A stretch of DNA of 64,000 nucleotides. Origin: Arthrobacter sp. MAHUQ-56. GTDB taxonomy: Bacteria > Actinomycetota > Actinomycetes > Actinomycetales > Micrococcaceae. The DNA lies in contig NZ_JAIFZQ010000020.1 in NCBI RefSeq assembly GCF_019710585.1, forward strand, positions 900,265 through 964,264. The letters run 5' to 3'. The notes beneath the pieces are model-generated. The model made no database searches and was not told where the DNA came from. It saw only the letters and a program-made list of their open reading frames with translations. Position numbers and translations under genes: made by a program. Below are positions 33,797 to 41,974 of this stretch, piece by piece (the first letter of the stretch is position 1; each line of letters opens with the position of its first letter).

Positions 33797-34006
33797 ATGG
33801 AGACTGGGTCCACGGGACGGGTCCACACATCATTGACGACATCATTCACGTAAACAGAGCGGAGTTGGGCCTTGGGGCACGTGTTGGACGGAACCGTGTT
33901 TGACGGAACCAGGCGGCCAGGCCCGGTGGCGGTGGAGGCCCTCGCCGGCGGTGCGCCGCAGTATGGCATGCCCCCGGCACGGAGCCTGACAGTAGACTTG
34001 AAGGCA

Positions 34007-34777
34007 ATGAGCACCCTGGATCCGGCCGTCGCGGCCATGTACGAGGCTTCCTCCAGCGAAGTGAAGGGCACGGAGGCCGTGCCGGAGCATGCCGGGGAGG
34101 CTGGTTCCGGCTCTTCCCAGGCCGGACTGGAGAATGAAGACGCCACACTGGATGTATCGGCCGAAACCGTTGAGCAGCGCCGGCTGCGCTTTGAACGGGA
34201 CGCCATGCAGTACGTCGACCAGCTGTATTCGGCCGCCATGCGCATGGCGCGGAACCCTTCGGACGCCGAGGACCTGGTGCAGGAGGCCTACACCAAGGCT
34301 TTCTCGGCCTTCCACCAGTACAAGCCGGGAACCAACCTGAAGGCATGGCTCTACCGGATCCTGACCAACACGTACATCAACTTGTACCGCAAGCGGCAGC
34401 GCGAACCACTTCAGTCGAACTCGGACACCATCGAGGACTGGCAGTTGGCGCGGGCCGAGTCCCACACGTCGAGCGGCCTTCGTTCAGCCGAAGCCGAGGC
34501 TCTGGACCACCTGCCGGATTCCGACGTCAAGCGCGCCCTGCAGGACATTCCGGAAGAGTTCCGCCTGGCCGTTTACTTCGCCGACGTCGAGGGCTTTGCC
34601 TACAAGGAAATCTCGGACATCATGAACACGCCGATCGGCACGGTCATGTCACGGCTTCACCGCGGCCGGAGGATGTTGCGGGACATGCTGGCGGAGTATG
34701 CCGCCGAGCGGGGATTCAAAACGGCCGCAGATGCACCGGATGCGGCAGCAAGCAAACCACAGGAGAACAGGAAATGA
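34007..34777 (+). CDS. sigH: ECF RNA polymerase sigma factor SigH (SigR type)
   Basis: A 256-residue group IV sigma factor from ATG 34007. Region 2 ([54 protein letters not shown]) and region 4 ([37 protein letters not shown]). The stop overlaps the zinc anti-sigma gene, as in sigR-rsrA and sigH-rshA pairs of the mycothiol stress response. The frame stays open upstream with TTG 33872 and GTG 33881, giving a possible form 42-45 residues longer from the stress promoter. Confidence 0.9.
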   Translation: MSTLDPAVAAMYEASSSEVKGTEAVPEHAGEAGSGSSQAGLENEDATLDVSAETVEQRRLRFERDAMQYVDQLYSAAMRMARNPSDAEDLVQEAYTKAFSAFHQYKPGTNLKAWLYRILTNTYINLYRKRQREPLQSNSDTIEDWQLARAESHTSSGLRSAEAEALDHLPDSDVKRALQDIPEEFRLAVYFADVEGFAYKEISDIMNTPIGTVMSRLHRGRRMLRDMLAEYAAERGFKTAADAPDAAASKPQENRK

Positions 34778-35034
34778 GCGACTGCCAGGGATTGGGCGAT
34801 TGCGACGACACCCGGATGCAACGCATCTACGAGTACCTCGACGGCGCGCTGACCCGGGAGGACCTCTCGGAAATCAAGAGCCACCTCGACGACTGCCCCG
34901 AGTGCACGCAGCAGTACGACCTTGAATGCGTCATCCGCAACATGGTCAAGCGCTCCTGCACCGAATCGGCCCCGGACAACCTTAAGAACGCCATCCTTGA
35001 CCGGATCCACACCATCCGTCCGGTGGAGGCCTAG
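34774..35034 (+). CDS. Mycothiol-system zinc anti-sigma factor (RsrA/RshA type)
   Basis: An 86-residue ZAS protein. The core motif HLDDCPEC (HxxxCxxC) binds zinc and acts as the thiol switch; [10 protein letters not shown] at the N-terminus adds further cysteines and [11 protein letters not shown] lies after the core. Reduced protein holds SigH; disulfide formation releases it. ATG overlaps the sigma stop (ATGA). Confidence 0.9.
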   Translation: MSDCQGLGDCDDTRMQRIYEYLDGALTREDLSEIKSHLDDCPECTQQYDLECVIRNMVKRSCTESAPDNLKNAILDRIHTIRPVEA

Positions 35035-35082
35035 CGAATGCGTCGTGCCCTGCCGCCACAGTGATCGAGGGCGGCACACAGC

Positions 35083-35120
35083 AAAGGACCCCGGAAGCCG
35101 AATAGCTTCCGGGGTCCTTT
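35083..35120. terminator. Bidirectional terminator between anti-sigma and bL37 genes
   Basis: A 16-bp perfect stem (35083-35098 with 35105-35120) with six-base loop and AAA/TTT at its base, placed between convergent genes. Confidence 0.85.
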
Positions 35121-35147
35121 GCTTGAACCGTAGTTCCTGGCATGTGC

Positions 35148-35222
35148 CTAGGTGTTGGGGCGCTTCCCGTGGTTCGCGCCGCCACGCTTACGGTCACGAC
35201 GCTTGCGTGCACGCTTGCTCAT
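35148..35222 (-). CDS. 50S ribosomal protein bL37
   Basis: A 24-residue, extremely basic peptide: MSKRARKRRDRKRGGANHGK then RPNT. AAGGAGG precedes the ATG. This sequence matches the actinobacterial large-subunit protein bL37, which was found in mycobacterial ribosome structures. The gene is easily missed by length filters. Confidence 0.85.
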   Translation of the reverse strand: MSKRARKRRDRKRGGANHGKRPNT

Positions 35223-35342
35223 AGCTGGCCTCCTTACTGTTGGTACTCAAAAGAGCTACCCTCCAGTCTCCCACATGATCGCCACGCCCCGCGAACCGGG
35301 AAACGCCTGTGACCTGCGCCTGCTCTTTCCTGGCCCGGCCAC

Positions 35343-35954
35343 TCAAGGTTGGAGCGTGCCGCGGACAGCCGCCCGCGCCTGTTCCAGCACTGTCCGCAGG
35401 GTCTCCAGGGTGACATCGCTGATGGGCTGAAGCCGGGACCCCTGGCGCAGATCGGAGCGGACGTCGTCGCGGAAAGTCTGCAGCATCATCTCCGCCTCCT
35501 TGAGCTGCCTGTGGCCTGCCAAAGGGCGGCCGCCCGTGATGCGCAGGTCGCCGGAAGCCGCAGCGGTGCGGGCCGCTTCAGCGGTCGCTGCGAGGTCGGC
35601 GCGCAGGCCGCGCATGCTGCTGCGGATGTCTTCCCGGAGGGTGTCCGCCAGGCGCTGGACGGAGGCGGAAATGTCCTTTTCCACGCCGGCGAGTTCGTCC
35701 CGCCGCCGGTTCAGCTCCGCCAGGCCGGCGGGAGTAATGCGGTAGTTCGTTCGGCGTCCTGCCGATTCGGTAGCCACCAGGCCCTCTTCTTCAAGCTTGC
35801 CCAGGCGCGGGTAGATCGTGCCGGCGCTGGGCGAATAGGTCCCGCCAAACCGGTCCTTGAGTGCCCTGATGAGTTCGTAGCCGTGCTTGGGGCCGCTTTC
35901 GAGCAGCGCAAGGAGATAAAGGCGCAACGCCCCGTGCGCAAAGACCGGCGGCAT
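35343..35954 (-). CDS. PadR-family transcriptional regulator
   Basis: A 203-residue protein, ATG 35954 overlapping the DUF4097 stop (ATGA). Winged-helix part (HGALRLYLLALLESGPKHGY, GTIYPRLGKLEEEGLVATES) is the PadR N-terminus; the C-terminus is a long helical dimerisation part. Encoded behind a bactofilin-like DUF4097 gene and two palindromes, it is likely an autorepressor of the pair. Confidence 0.85.
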   Translation of the reverse strand: MPPVFAHGALRLYLLALLESGPKHGYELIRALKDRFGGTYSPSAGTIYPRLGKLEEEGLVATESAGRRTNYRITPAGLAELNRRRDELAGVEKDISASVQRLADTLREDIRSSMRGLRADLAATAEAARTAAASGDLRITGGRPLAGHRQLKEAEMMLQTFRDDVRSDLRQGSRLQPISDVTLETLRTVLEQARAAVRGTLQP

Positions 35955-36781
35955 CAGTGCCCCGCGTTCCCGCCATCGGAGGAAGGGGAATGGAAGATGG
36001 CGGTCCGGCCGGACACCGAGTTGGTCCGTACGAGCATCAGCTGGCCGTCGGGACCGGCGATGGTCTCCACCTTCCCGTTCGTCAGGAAGCATTGCTGGTC
36101 GTCGATGACCACGGCCCCGCTGGCCGACTTGGCAACGATGTCCACGCCCACGTCGTGCGGCACCCTGATGGTGAGGTCTCCCGACACCGAGTTCGATCCG
36201 AAGTCATGGGTGAAGCCGAGCAGGTCGAAGCTGAGGTTGCCGCTGACCGTGTTCGTGCGGACGTTGGTGAAGTAGCCTGAGGCGGTCACCTCGCCGGAGA
36301 CACTTTTCGCTGTGAGGACGCCGGTGTGGTTCCGGACATTGACCTCCCCGCTGACCGTGTTGACCTGCAGTTCCCCCGAAGTGCCGTCAGCCATGACAGA
36401 GCCGGAGACGGTATTCAGGCGGACGTGGCTAGAGATGCCGGAGACGAGGCCGTCACCGCTGACCGTTCCGGCCTCCACCTCGACACCCTCCGGGAGGGCG
36501 ATGCTGATGGTGGCGGAGTTGTCGCTGTTGTGGTTCACGGATTCCATCAGGTTCTTGAACCAGCCGTGGGCGCCGTGCAGCTGGTGCCTGATTTCGAGCC
36601 TGCCGCCGTTGAGGGACACTGCTACCGGATCCCCGTGTACGTCCGATATTTCCACCCGGGCCACCGGCTCGGCATGCCTCACCACATCGAACCTGCCTCG
36701 GACCATGCCCAGCTTCAATGACGTGACGCCGTCCAGGTCGAGGGTCTGGGGGCTGTTGACACTCCAGGTTGCGTCAGGCAT
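35954..36781 (-). CDS. DUF4097 beta-helix protein
   Basis: A 275-residue protein built of repeats around VSG/SVSG (for example RLNTVSGSVMADGTSGELQV, NTVSGEVNVRNHTG), which fold as a right-handed beta helix in this family. No signal peptide. Pairing with PadR regulators is common in actinobacteria; the molecular role is unknown. ATG 36781 lies 15 nt from a 12-bp palindrome. Confidence 0.75.
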   Translation of the reverse strand: MPDATWSVNSPQTLDLDGVTSLKLGMVRGRFDVVRHAEPVARVEISDVHGDPVAVSLNGGRLEIRHQLHGAHGWFKNLMESVNHNSDNSATISIALPEGVEVEAGTVSGDGLVSGISSHVRLNTVSGSVMADGTSGELQVNTVSGEVNVRNHTGVLTAKSVSGEVTASGYFTNVRTNTVSGNLSFDLLGFTHDFGSNSVSGDLTIRVPHDVGVDIVAKSASGAVVIDDQQCFLTNGKVETIAGPDGQLMLVRTNSVSGRTAIFHSPSSDGGNAGH

Positions 36782-36795
36782 GGCACCTCCGAAAG

Positions 36796-36807
36796 ACGAT
36801 ATATCGT
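36796..36807. promoter_or_regulatory. Candidate PadR operator 1
   Basis: Perfect 12-bp palindrome ACGATATATCGT just upstream of the DUF4097 start. The GATATATC core is repeated 45 nt further upstream. Confidence 0.55.
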
Positions 36808-36841
36808 GAAGTCCAAGGTACCGCCGCCCTGGCGGATGGTC

Positions 36842-36853
36842 AAGATATATCGC
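36842..36853. promoter_or_regulatory. Candidate PadR operator 2
   Basis: AAGATATATCGC, sharing the GATATATC core with the site at 36796 (about four and a half helical turns apart). The two could bracket the DUF4097-padR promoter. Confidence 0.45.
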
Positions 36854-36862
36854 GTGTGGGCT

Positions 36863-37462
36863 TTACTGGGGGGCGTCCATCCCCAGCCATTGGAACCAGC
36901 CGCGGTGGAGCACCAGCCATGCCATCAACCCGTAACCCGCCTGGCCGGGCGTACCGCCGTTCGCTGCAAGGTCCTGCCGCCACTGCTCGTGGTTCAGCAG
37001 GGGCGAGAAGGTATCCACGTACAGATGCTTGCGCCGCGTGGTGACATCCGCAAACGCCGTGTTCAGCTCGTCCAGCCGGCGGTTCTGGGCAGGATCCAGG
37101 GCGGGCGGCGGGCCAACGACGAAGACCTCGACCCTGTTCTGCGAGGCTGAGTCGAGGATGTTGGCCAGGTTCAGCCTGCTCCTTGCGGTTGACAGGCCGA
37201 ATTCGATGTCGCGGCCCGAGAGGCCGATCACCAGCCGGTTTTCGGCCTGGTCGCTGAAACGCCGTCCGGCTTCGTCCAGCCAGCGCGCGGCCAGCCCCTC
37301 TGTGCCTTCCTGCGGGCAGGGAAGGGAGTAGCTCTCCAGCACCATGCCGTCCTGGGGAGTGCGGGCCAGGACGCGGCCCAGCCAGCCCAGTGCACGGGGA
37401 TCACCCAGTCCGGCCAGCAGTTCGTCTCCCACAGCTGCGATCCGCAGCTTCCTGTCTTCCAC
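36863..37462 (-). CDS. GDSL/SGNH-family hydrolase
   Basis: About 199 residues from GTG 37462 (GAGGAAC upstream). The frame is open to ATG 37555. Block I RIAAVGDELLAGLGDPRALG has Asp-Glu in place of Asp-Ser, so the usual nucleophile Ser is missing. Later blocks are LVIGLSGRDIEFG and GQAGYGLMAWLV, where the usual Asp-x-x-His is not clear. It may be a non-catalytic or altered SGNH protein. Standalone. Confidence 0.65.
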   Translation of the reverse strand: MEDRKLRIAAVGDELLAGLGDPRALGWLGRVLARTPQDGMVLESYSLPCPQEGTEGLAARWLDEAGRRFSDQAENRLVIGLSGRDIEFGLSTARSRLNLANILDSASQNRVEVFVVGPPPALDPAQNRRLDELNTAFADVTTRRKHLYVDTFSPLLNHEQWRQDLAANGGTPGQAGYGLMAWLVLHRGWFQWLGMDAPQ

Positions 37463-37565
37463 GCGTTCCTCTTTACTTCGGTCCGGGTTGCTTCGGTACT
37501 GGCGGCTGCCACCGCCGCCGCTGGTGCGGGGTCCGGGGCGGCGCTGTCCATCCATTAAACAGAAC

Positions 37566-37607
37566 TGCCCGGCCGGAGTCTGGTATTTCGACGTCCGGCC
37601 GGGCAGC
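37566..37607 (-). terminator. Terminator of kgd
   Basis: A 13-bp perfect stem (37566-37578 with 37595-37607); on the minus strand TCTGTTTAAT follows. It lies 9 nt after the kgd stop. Confidence 0.75.
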
Positions 37608-37615
37608 CTTACTGG

Positions 37616-40600
37616 TTACTTCCGTGCAAATGCCTGCGTCAGCAGGACATCCTGCTCCGCGGCGTGCCGCTTCATGGAACCGGCAGCGGTCGAGGCCGAC
37701 GCCGGACGCGAGACCAGCCGTACCCGGCGGTCAAGGATTTCCGGCAGGTGCAGGCCGATGAACGGCCAGGGGCCCTGGTTGGCGGGCTCGTCCTGGGCCC
37801 ACACGACCTCTGCGTTCGGGTACTTGGCGAGTTCCGCGGCAATCTCGGCGTGCGGCAGCGGGTAGAGCTGCTCCACGCGGATGATGGCAGTGGTCTTGTC
37901 GCCGGTCTTCTGCCGGGTGGACAGGAGATCGTAGTACAGGCGGCCGGACACCAGCAGTACGCGCTCGACGTCGTTGGCGGCCAGCTGCTCATGCTCACCG
38001 ATGACCGGGCGGAAGGCGCCGTTGGTGAAGTCCTCCACCGCCGAGGCAGCAGCCTTCAGGCGCAGCAACTGCTTGGGGGTGAAGATGATCAGCGGCTTGC
38101 GCGGGCGGCTGTACGCCTGGCGGCGCAGCAGGTGGAAGTGCGAGGCCGCCGTGGTGGGGTTGGCCACGATCATGTTGTCTTCCGCGCACAGCTGCAGGAA
38201 GCGCTCGATCCTCGCGGACGAGTGGTCCGGTCCCTGGCCCTCGTAGCCGTGCGGAAGCATCAGGACCAGCGAGGAGCGCTGTCCCCACTTCTGCTCGGCG
38301 GAGGAGATGAACTCATCGATGATGGTCTGCGCGCCGTTGACGAAGTCGCCGAACTGGGCCTCCCACAGGACCAGGGCGTCCGGGCGCTCCACCGAGTAGC
38401 CGTATTCGAAGCCCATCGCAGCGTATTCGGACAGCAGGGAGTCGTAGATCCAGAGTTTGGCCTGGTCGTCGGAGAGGTTGCCCAGCGGCAGCCATTCCTT
38501 GCCGTTGGCGCGGTCGTGGAAGACGGCGTGGCGCTGGACGAACGTGCCGCGCCGGGAGTCCTGGCCGGCCAGGCGCACGGGGACGCCCTCCATGATGAGG
38601 GAGCCGAAGGCCGCGATCTCGCCGAAGCCCCAGTCGATGCCGCCCTCGCGGGACATCTGCTCGCGCTTTTCCAACAGCTGCCTGAGCTTTGCGTGGACCG
38701 TGAAGCCCTCGGGGACTTCAACGTGGGCCTTGCCGATCCGGGCCAGCGTCTCGGCGCTGATGGCCGTGGAGACGGGGGCGTTGACGCTGGAGTCGGACTG
38801 CTGGGCCATGGGCCGCTCGATGTCGGACACCGCAGCGGAATCCGCGGTGACGATCGGAATGGGCGAGGTCTGTGCTGCGTGGGTCTCGGCGAAGACGCGC
38901 TCCAGCCGCTCCTGGTAGTCGCGCAGCAGCTGCTCGGCTTCTTCCTCGGTGATGTCGCCACGGCCGATGAGGGATTCGGTGTACAGCTTGCGGACGGAGC
39001 GCTTGGCTTCGATCAGGTTGTACATCAGCGGCTGCGTCATCGACGGGTCGTCGCCTTCGTTGTGGCCGCGGCGGCGGTAGCACACCATGTCGATCACGAC
39101 GTCCTTGTGGAACCGCTGGCGGAACTCGTAGGCGAGCTGGCCGATGCGGACGACGGCTTCGGGGTCGTCGCCGTTCACGTGGAACACCGGTGCCTGGATC
39201 ATCTTGGCGACGTCGGTGGAGTACGTGGAGGAACGCGAGGACGACGGAGCGGTGGTGAAGCCCACCTGGTTGTTGACCACAACGTGGATGGTGCCACCGG
39301 TGCGGTAGCCGCGCAGCTGGGACAGGTTGAGGGTTTCGGCCACCACGCCCTGGCCGGCGAACGCGGCGTCACCGTGCACCATGATGGGCAGCACGGGGAA
39401 GGTTTCGCCCTGGTCCAGGCGGTCCTGCTTGGCCCGCACGATGCCCTCGAGGACGGAGTCCACGGCTTCGAGGTGGGACGGGTTGGCGGCAAGGTAGACC
39501 TTGGTTTCCTTGCCGTTGTCCGAGGTGAAGGTGCCTTCGGTGCCCAGATGGTACTTGACGTCGCCGGAGCCCTGCACGGACCGCGGGTCCTGGGTGCCCT
39601 CGAACTCGCGGAACACCTGGGCGTAGGTCTTGCCGGCGATGTTGGTCAGGACGTTGAGGCGGCCGCGGTGGGCCATGCCGATGGCAACTTCGTCCAGCCC
39701 GTCGTCGGCTGCGTCGGACATGATGGCGTCCAGCAGCGGAATCAGCGATTCGCCGCCCTCAAGCGAGAAGCGCTTCTGGCCCACGAACTTGGTCTGCAGG
39801 AAGGTCTCGAAAGCCTCCGCGGCGTTCAGCTTGGAGACGATCCGGAGCTGCTCTTCACGGCTGGGCTTCGAGTAGGGGTGCTCGAGCTGGTCCTGGAACC
39901 ACTTGCGCTCGGCCGGCTCCTGGATGTGCATGTATTCGATGCCGGTGGTCCGGCAGTACGCATCGCGCAGGACGCCGAGGATGTCGCGGAACTTCAGCAT
40001 CGGCTTGCCGCCGAAGCCGCCGGTGGGCCATTCGCGGTCCAGGTCCCACAGGGTCAGCCCGTAGGTCAGGACGTCGAGGTCCGGGTGCTTGCGCTGGACG
40101 TATTCGAGCGGATCGGTGTCCGCCATCAGGTGTCCGCGGACCCGGTAGGAGTGGATCAGCTGCTGGATCCGGGCCACCTTGTTGATCTCGTCGGCCGGAT
40201 CCACCTGCTTGTCGGCGCTCCAGCGCACGGGCTCGTAGGGGATGCGCAGGGCTTCGAAGATCTCGTCGTAGAAGTTCTGCGCACCCAGCAGGAGCGAGTG
40301 GACGAGCTTCAGGAACTCGCCGCTGCCGGCTCCCTGGATGACGCGGTGGTCATACGTCGAGGTCAGGGTGAGGACCTTGCTGATGGCGTTCTGGGCGATG
40401 ATCTTCTCGCTGGCGCCCTGGAACTCGGCAGGGTAGTCGAGGGCACCGACGCCGATGATGGCGGCCTGGCCCTTGGAGAGGCGCGGCACGGAGTGGACGG
40501 TGCCGATGCCGCCGGGGTTGGTCAGCGACACGGTGGTGCCCTGGTGGTCCTCGGCCGTGAGCTTGCCGTTGCGGGCGCGCTTGATGAGGTCCTCGTAGGT

Positions 40601-41428
40601 GTGCCAGAACTCGGCGAAATTGAGGGTCTCGGCCTTCTTGATGTTCGGGACCATCAGCAGGCGGGTGCCGTCGGGCTTCGGCATGTCGATGGCAATGCCG
40701 AAGTTGACGTGCGCCGGCTGGACAGCGACCGGCTTGCCATCCACTTCGTCGTAGTAGACGTTCATGGAGGGGAACTGGGAGAGGGCGCGGATGACGGCGT
40801 AACCGATGAGGTGCGTGAAGGAAACCTTGCCGCCGCGGGCGCGGGCCAGGTTGGAATTGATGACCACGCGGTTGTCGATGAGCAGCTTCGCCGGGATGGC
40901 CCGCACGCTTGTGGCGGTAGGCACCTCGAGGCTGGTGACCATGTTGGTGGCAATGGCTTTGGCCGGCCCGCGCAGGACTGAGACAACATCCTCTTCGGGC
41001 GCCGTGGGGGCCTTGACGTTCTTGGGCAGCTGCGCCGGGATGGGCTGCGAGCCGGTGCCGGCTTCGGTCTTCTTGCCGCCGTCGCGGGCCACGGTTGCGG
41101 GGGCCTTCTTGACGGGTGCAGGCGCCGGTGCTGCTGCAGGAGCGGGCGCCTGGGCGGCAGGAGGCGCCGGGGGAGTGGCAGGGGCTGCGGCCGGCGACGG
41201 TGCCGGAGCAGCGGGTGCAGCTTTCACAACAGGAAGTTCGCGGGTGGGCGGGTGCGCGGTATTTCCGTTGGAAGAAGAACCGTTACCCGAGTCGAAGGAT
41301 TCAAACAAAGGCCACCACTTGGCATCCACGGCGTTCTTGTCCTGCTGGTACTGCTCGTACAGTTCGTCAACGAGCCACTCGTTTCCGCCAAATTCCTCTG
41401 GTAGACGGTGGCTTGGCTGCTCTGGCAA
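37616..41428 (-). CDS. kgd: Multifunctional 2-oxoglutarate decarboxylase/dehydrogenase E1-E2 (Kgd/OdhA)
   Basis: About 1270 residues from TTG 41428 (MPEQPSHRLPEEFGGNEWLV), chosen by family N-terminus and AGAGG upstream. The frame is open to 41485. Order: short E1 N-terminal part, Pro/Ala-rich linker, E2-type acyltransferase domain (ending THDHRVIQGA-like STYDHRVIQGAGSGE), then E1: GMAHRGRLNVLTNIAGK, thiamine-diphosphate motif MVHGDAAFAGQGVVAETLNL, and LPHGYEGQGPDHSSARIERF. Single-chain E1-E2 is the actinobacterial form of the 2-oxoglutarate dehydrogenase step. Confidence 0.95.
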   Translation of the reverse strand: MPEQPSHRLPEEFGGNEWLVDELYEQYQQDKNAVDAKWWPLFESFDSGNGSSSNGNTAHPPTRELPVVKAAPAAPAPSPAAAPATPPAPPAAQAPAPAAAPAPAPVKKAPATVARDGGKKTEAGTGSQPIPAQLPKNVKAPTAPEEDVVSVLRGPAKAIATNMVTSLEVPTATSVRAIPAKLLIDNRVVINSNLARARGGKVSFTHLIGYAVIRALSQFPSMNVYYDEVDGKPVAVQPAHVNFGIAIDMPKPDGTRLLMVPNIKKAETLNFAEFWHTYEDLIKRARNGKLTAEDHQGTTVSLTNPGGIGTVHSVPRLSKGQAAIIGVGALDYPAEFQGASEKIIAQNAISKVLTLTSTYDHRVIQGAGSGEFLKLVHSLLLGAQNFYDEIFEALRIPYEPVRWSADKQVDPADEINKVARIQQLIHSYRVRGHLMADTDPLEYVQRKHPDLDVLTYGLTLWDLDREWPTGGFGGKPMLKFRDILGVLRDAYCRTTGIEYMHIQEPAERKWFQDQLEHPYSKPSREEQLRIVSKLNAAEAFETFLQTKFVGQKRFSLEGGESLIPLLDAIMSDAADDGLDEVAIGMAHRGRLNVLTNIAGKTYAQVFREFEGTQDPRSVQGSGDVKYHLGTEGTFTSDNGKETKVYLAANPSHLEAVDSVLEGIVRAKQDRLDQGETFPVLPIMVHGDAAFAGQGVVAETLNLSQLRGYRTGGTIHVVVNNQVGFTTAPSSSRSSTYSTDVAKMIQAPVFHVNGDDPEAVVRIGQLAYEFRQRFHKDVVIDMVCYRRRGHNEGDDPSMTQPLMYNLIEAKRSVRKLYTESLIGRGDITEEEAEQLLRDYQERLERVFAETHAAQTSPIPIVTADSAAVSDIERPMAQQSDSSVNAPVSTAISAETLARIGKAHVEVPEGFTVHAKLRQLLEKREQMSREGGIDWGFGEIAAFGSLIMEGVPVRLAGQDSRRGTFVQRHAVFHDRANGKEWLPLGNLSDDQAKLWIYDSLLSEYAAMGFEYGYSVERPDALVLWEAQFGDFVNGAQTIIDEFISSAEQKWGQRSSLVLMLPHGYEGQGPDHSSARIERFLQLCAEDNMIVANPTTAASHFHLLRRQAYSRPRKPLIIFTPKQLLRLKAAASAVEDFTNGAFRPVIGEHEQLAANDVERVLLVSGRLYYDLLSTRQKTGDKTTAIIRVEQLYPLPHAEIAAELAKYPNAEVVWAQDEPANQGPWPFIGLHLPEILDRRVRLVSRPASASTAAGSMKRHAAEQDVLLTQAFARK

Positions 41429-41974
41429 TGAAATACGCCTCTTCCATGAGTTTGATTTCTCTTTGGCCCCCCGGTGCTTCAGCACTACGTTCGAACCAGT
41501 CTCTGCGTCCCCTGAACCCAGACCTTTGCAAGTCTAGTGAGCATTTTGCGTTAACTGCCAATAAGGGTGACTCAAATCATGAAGTGACGAAGGCAGGCCT
41601 GTTTGTGGCGGCACCGCCGATTGCGCGGGCAGTCCGTGGGGGCGTGCCCGTGGCCCTTCATTCCGGCCGGGCGGGGCCGTTCGCGCTCCGCCCGGCAGGG
41701 GCTGCTCCTGTAGACTGGAATTCTTATGGACAGTAAATCTAGGTGCCGGCCTGGGCGCTGTCAGCGGAGCTTGAAGAGAGCCGCCGCGCAGTCCGCCCCC
41801 AGAGCCGGCAAACCCCGACAACGCGCCCATCACCAGACCCCGGCCCAGCCTGCCGCCACCCGCAGGGGCCAGGCATCGGTATCAGCCGACCATCCTCCGC
41901 CGGAACGAAGCAGCTTCCCGTCCCCGGCATTGGGTCCTTCTCCCGCGACCGCCGCCGCCAAGGCGGGATGCTGA
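41429..41974. other. Divergent promoter region with long unexplained leader
   Basis: 546 nt between kgd (minus) and the CNNM gene (plus). CTGTAGACTGG at 41708-41718 resembles the -10 region before smpB and would give a plus-strand leader of about 250 nt. That GC-rich leader holds no ORF with coding character and no riboswitch I recognise. Minus-strand promoter elements for kgd were not clearly identified. Confidence 0.4.

Noticed and set aside
37664..40981. Open frame of 1105 codons opposite kgd
   Set aside because: It is antisense to a clear 2-oxoglutarate decarboxylase with all motifs; long antisense frames are normal in high-GC coding DNA.
41708..41974. M-box (magnesium) riboswitch before the CNNM genes
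   Set aside because: TAGGTG occurs near the start but the remaining M-box core blocks are not recognisable; left as an unexplained leader.
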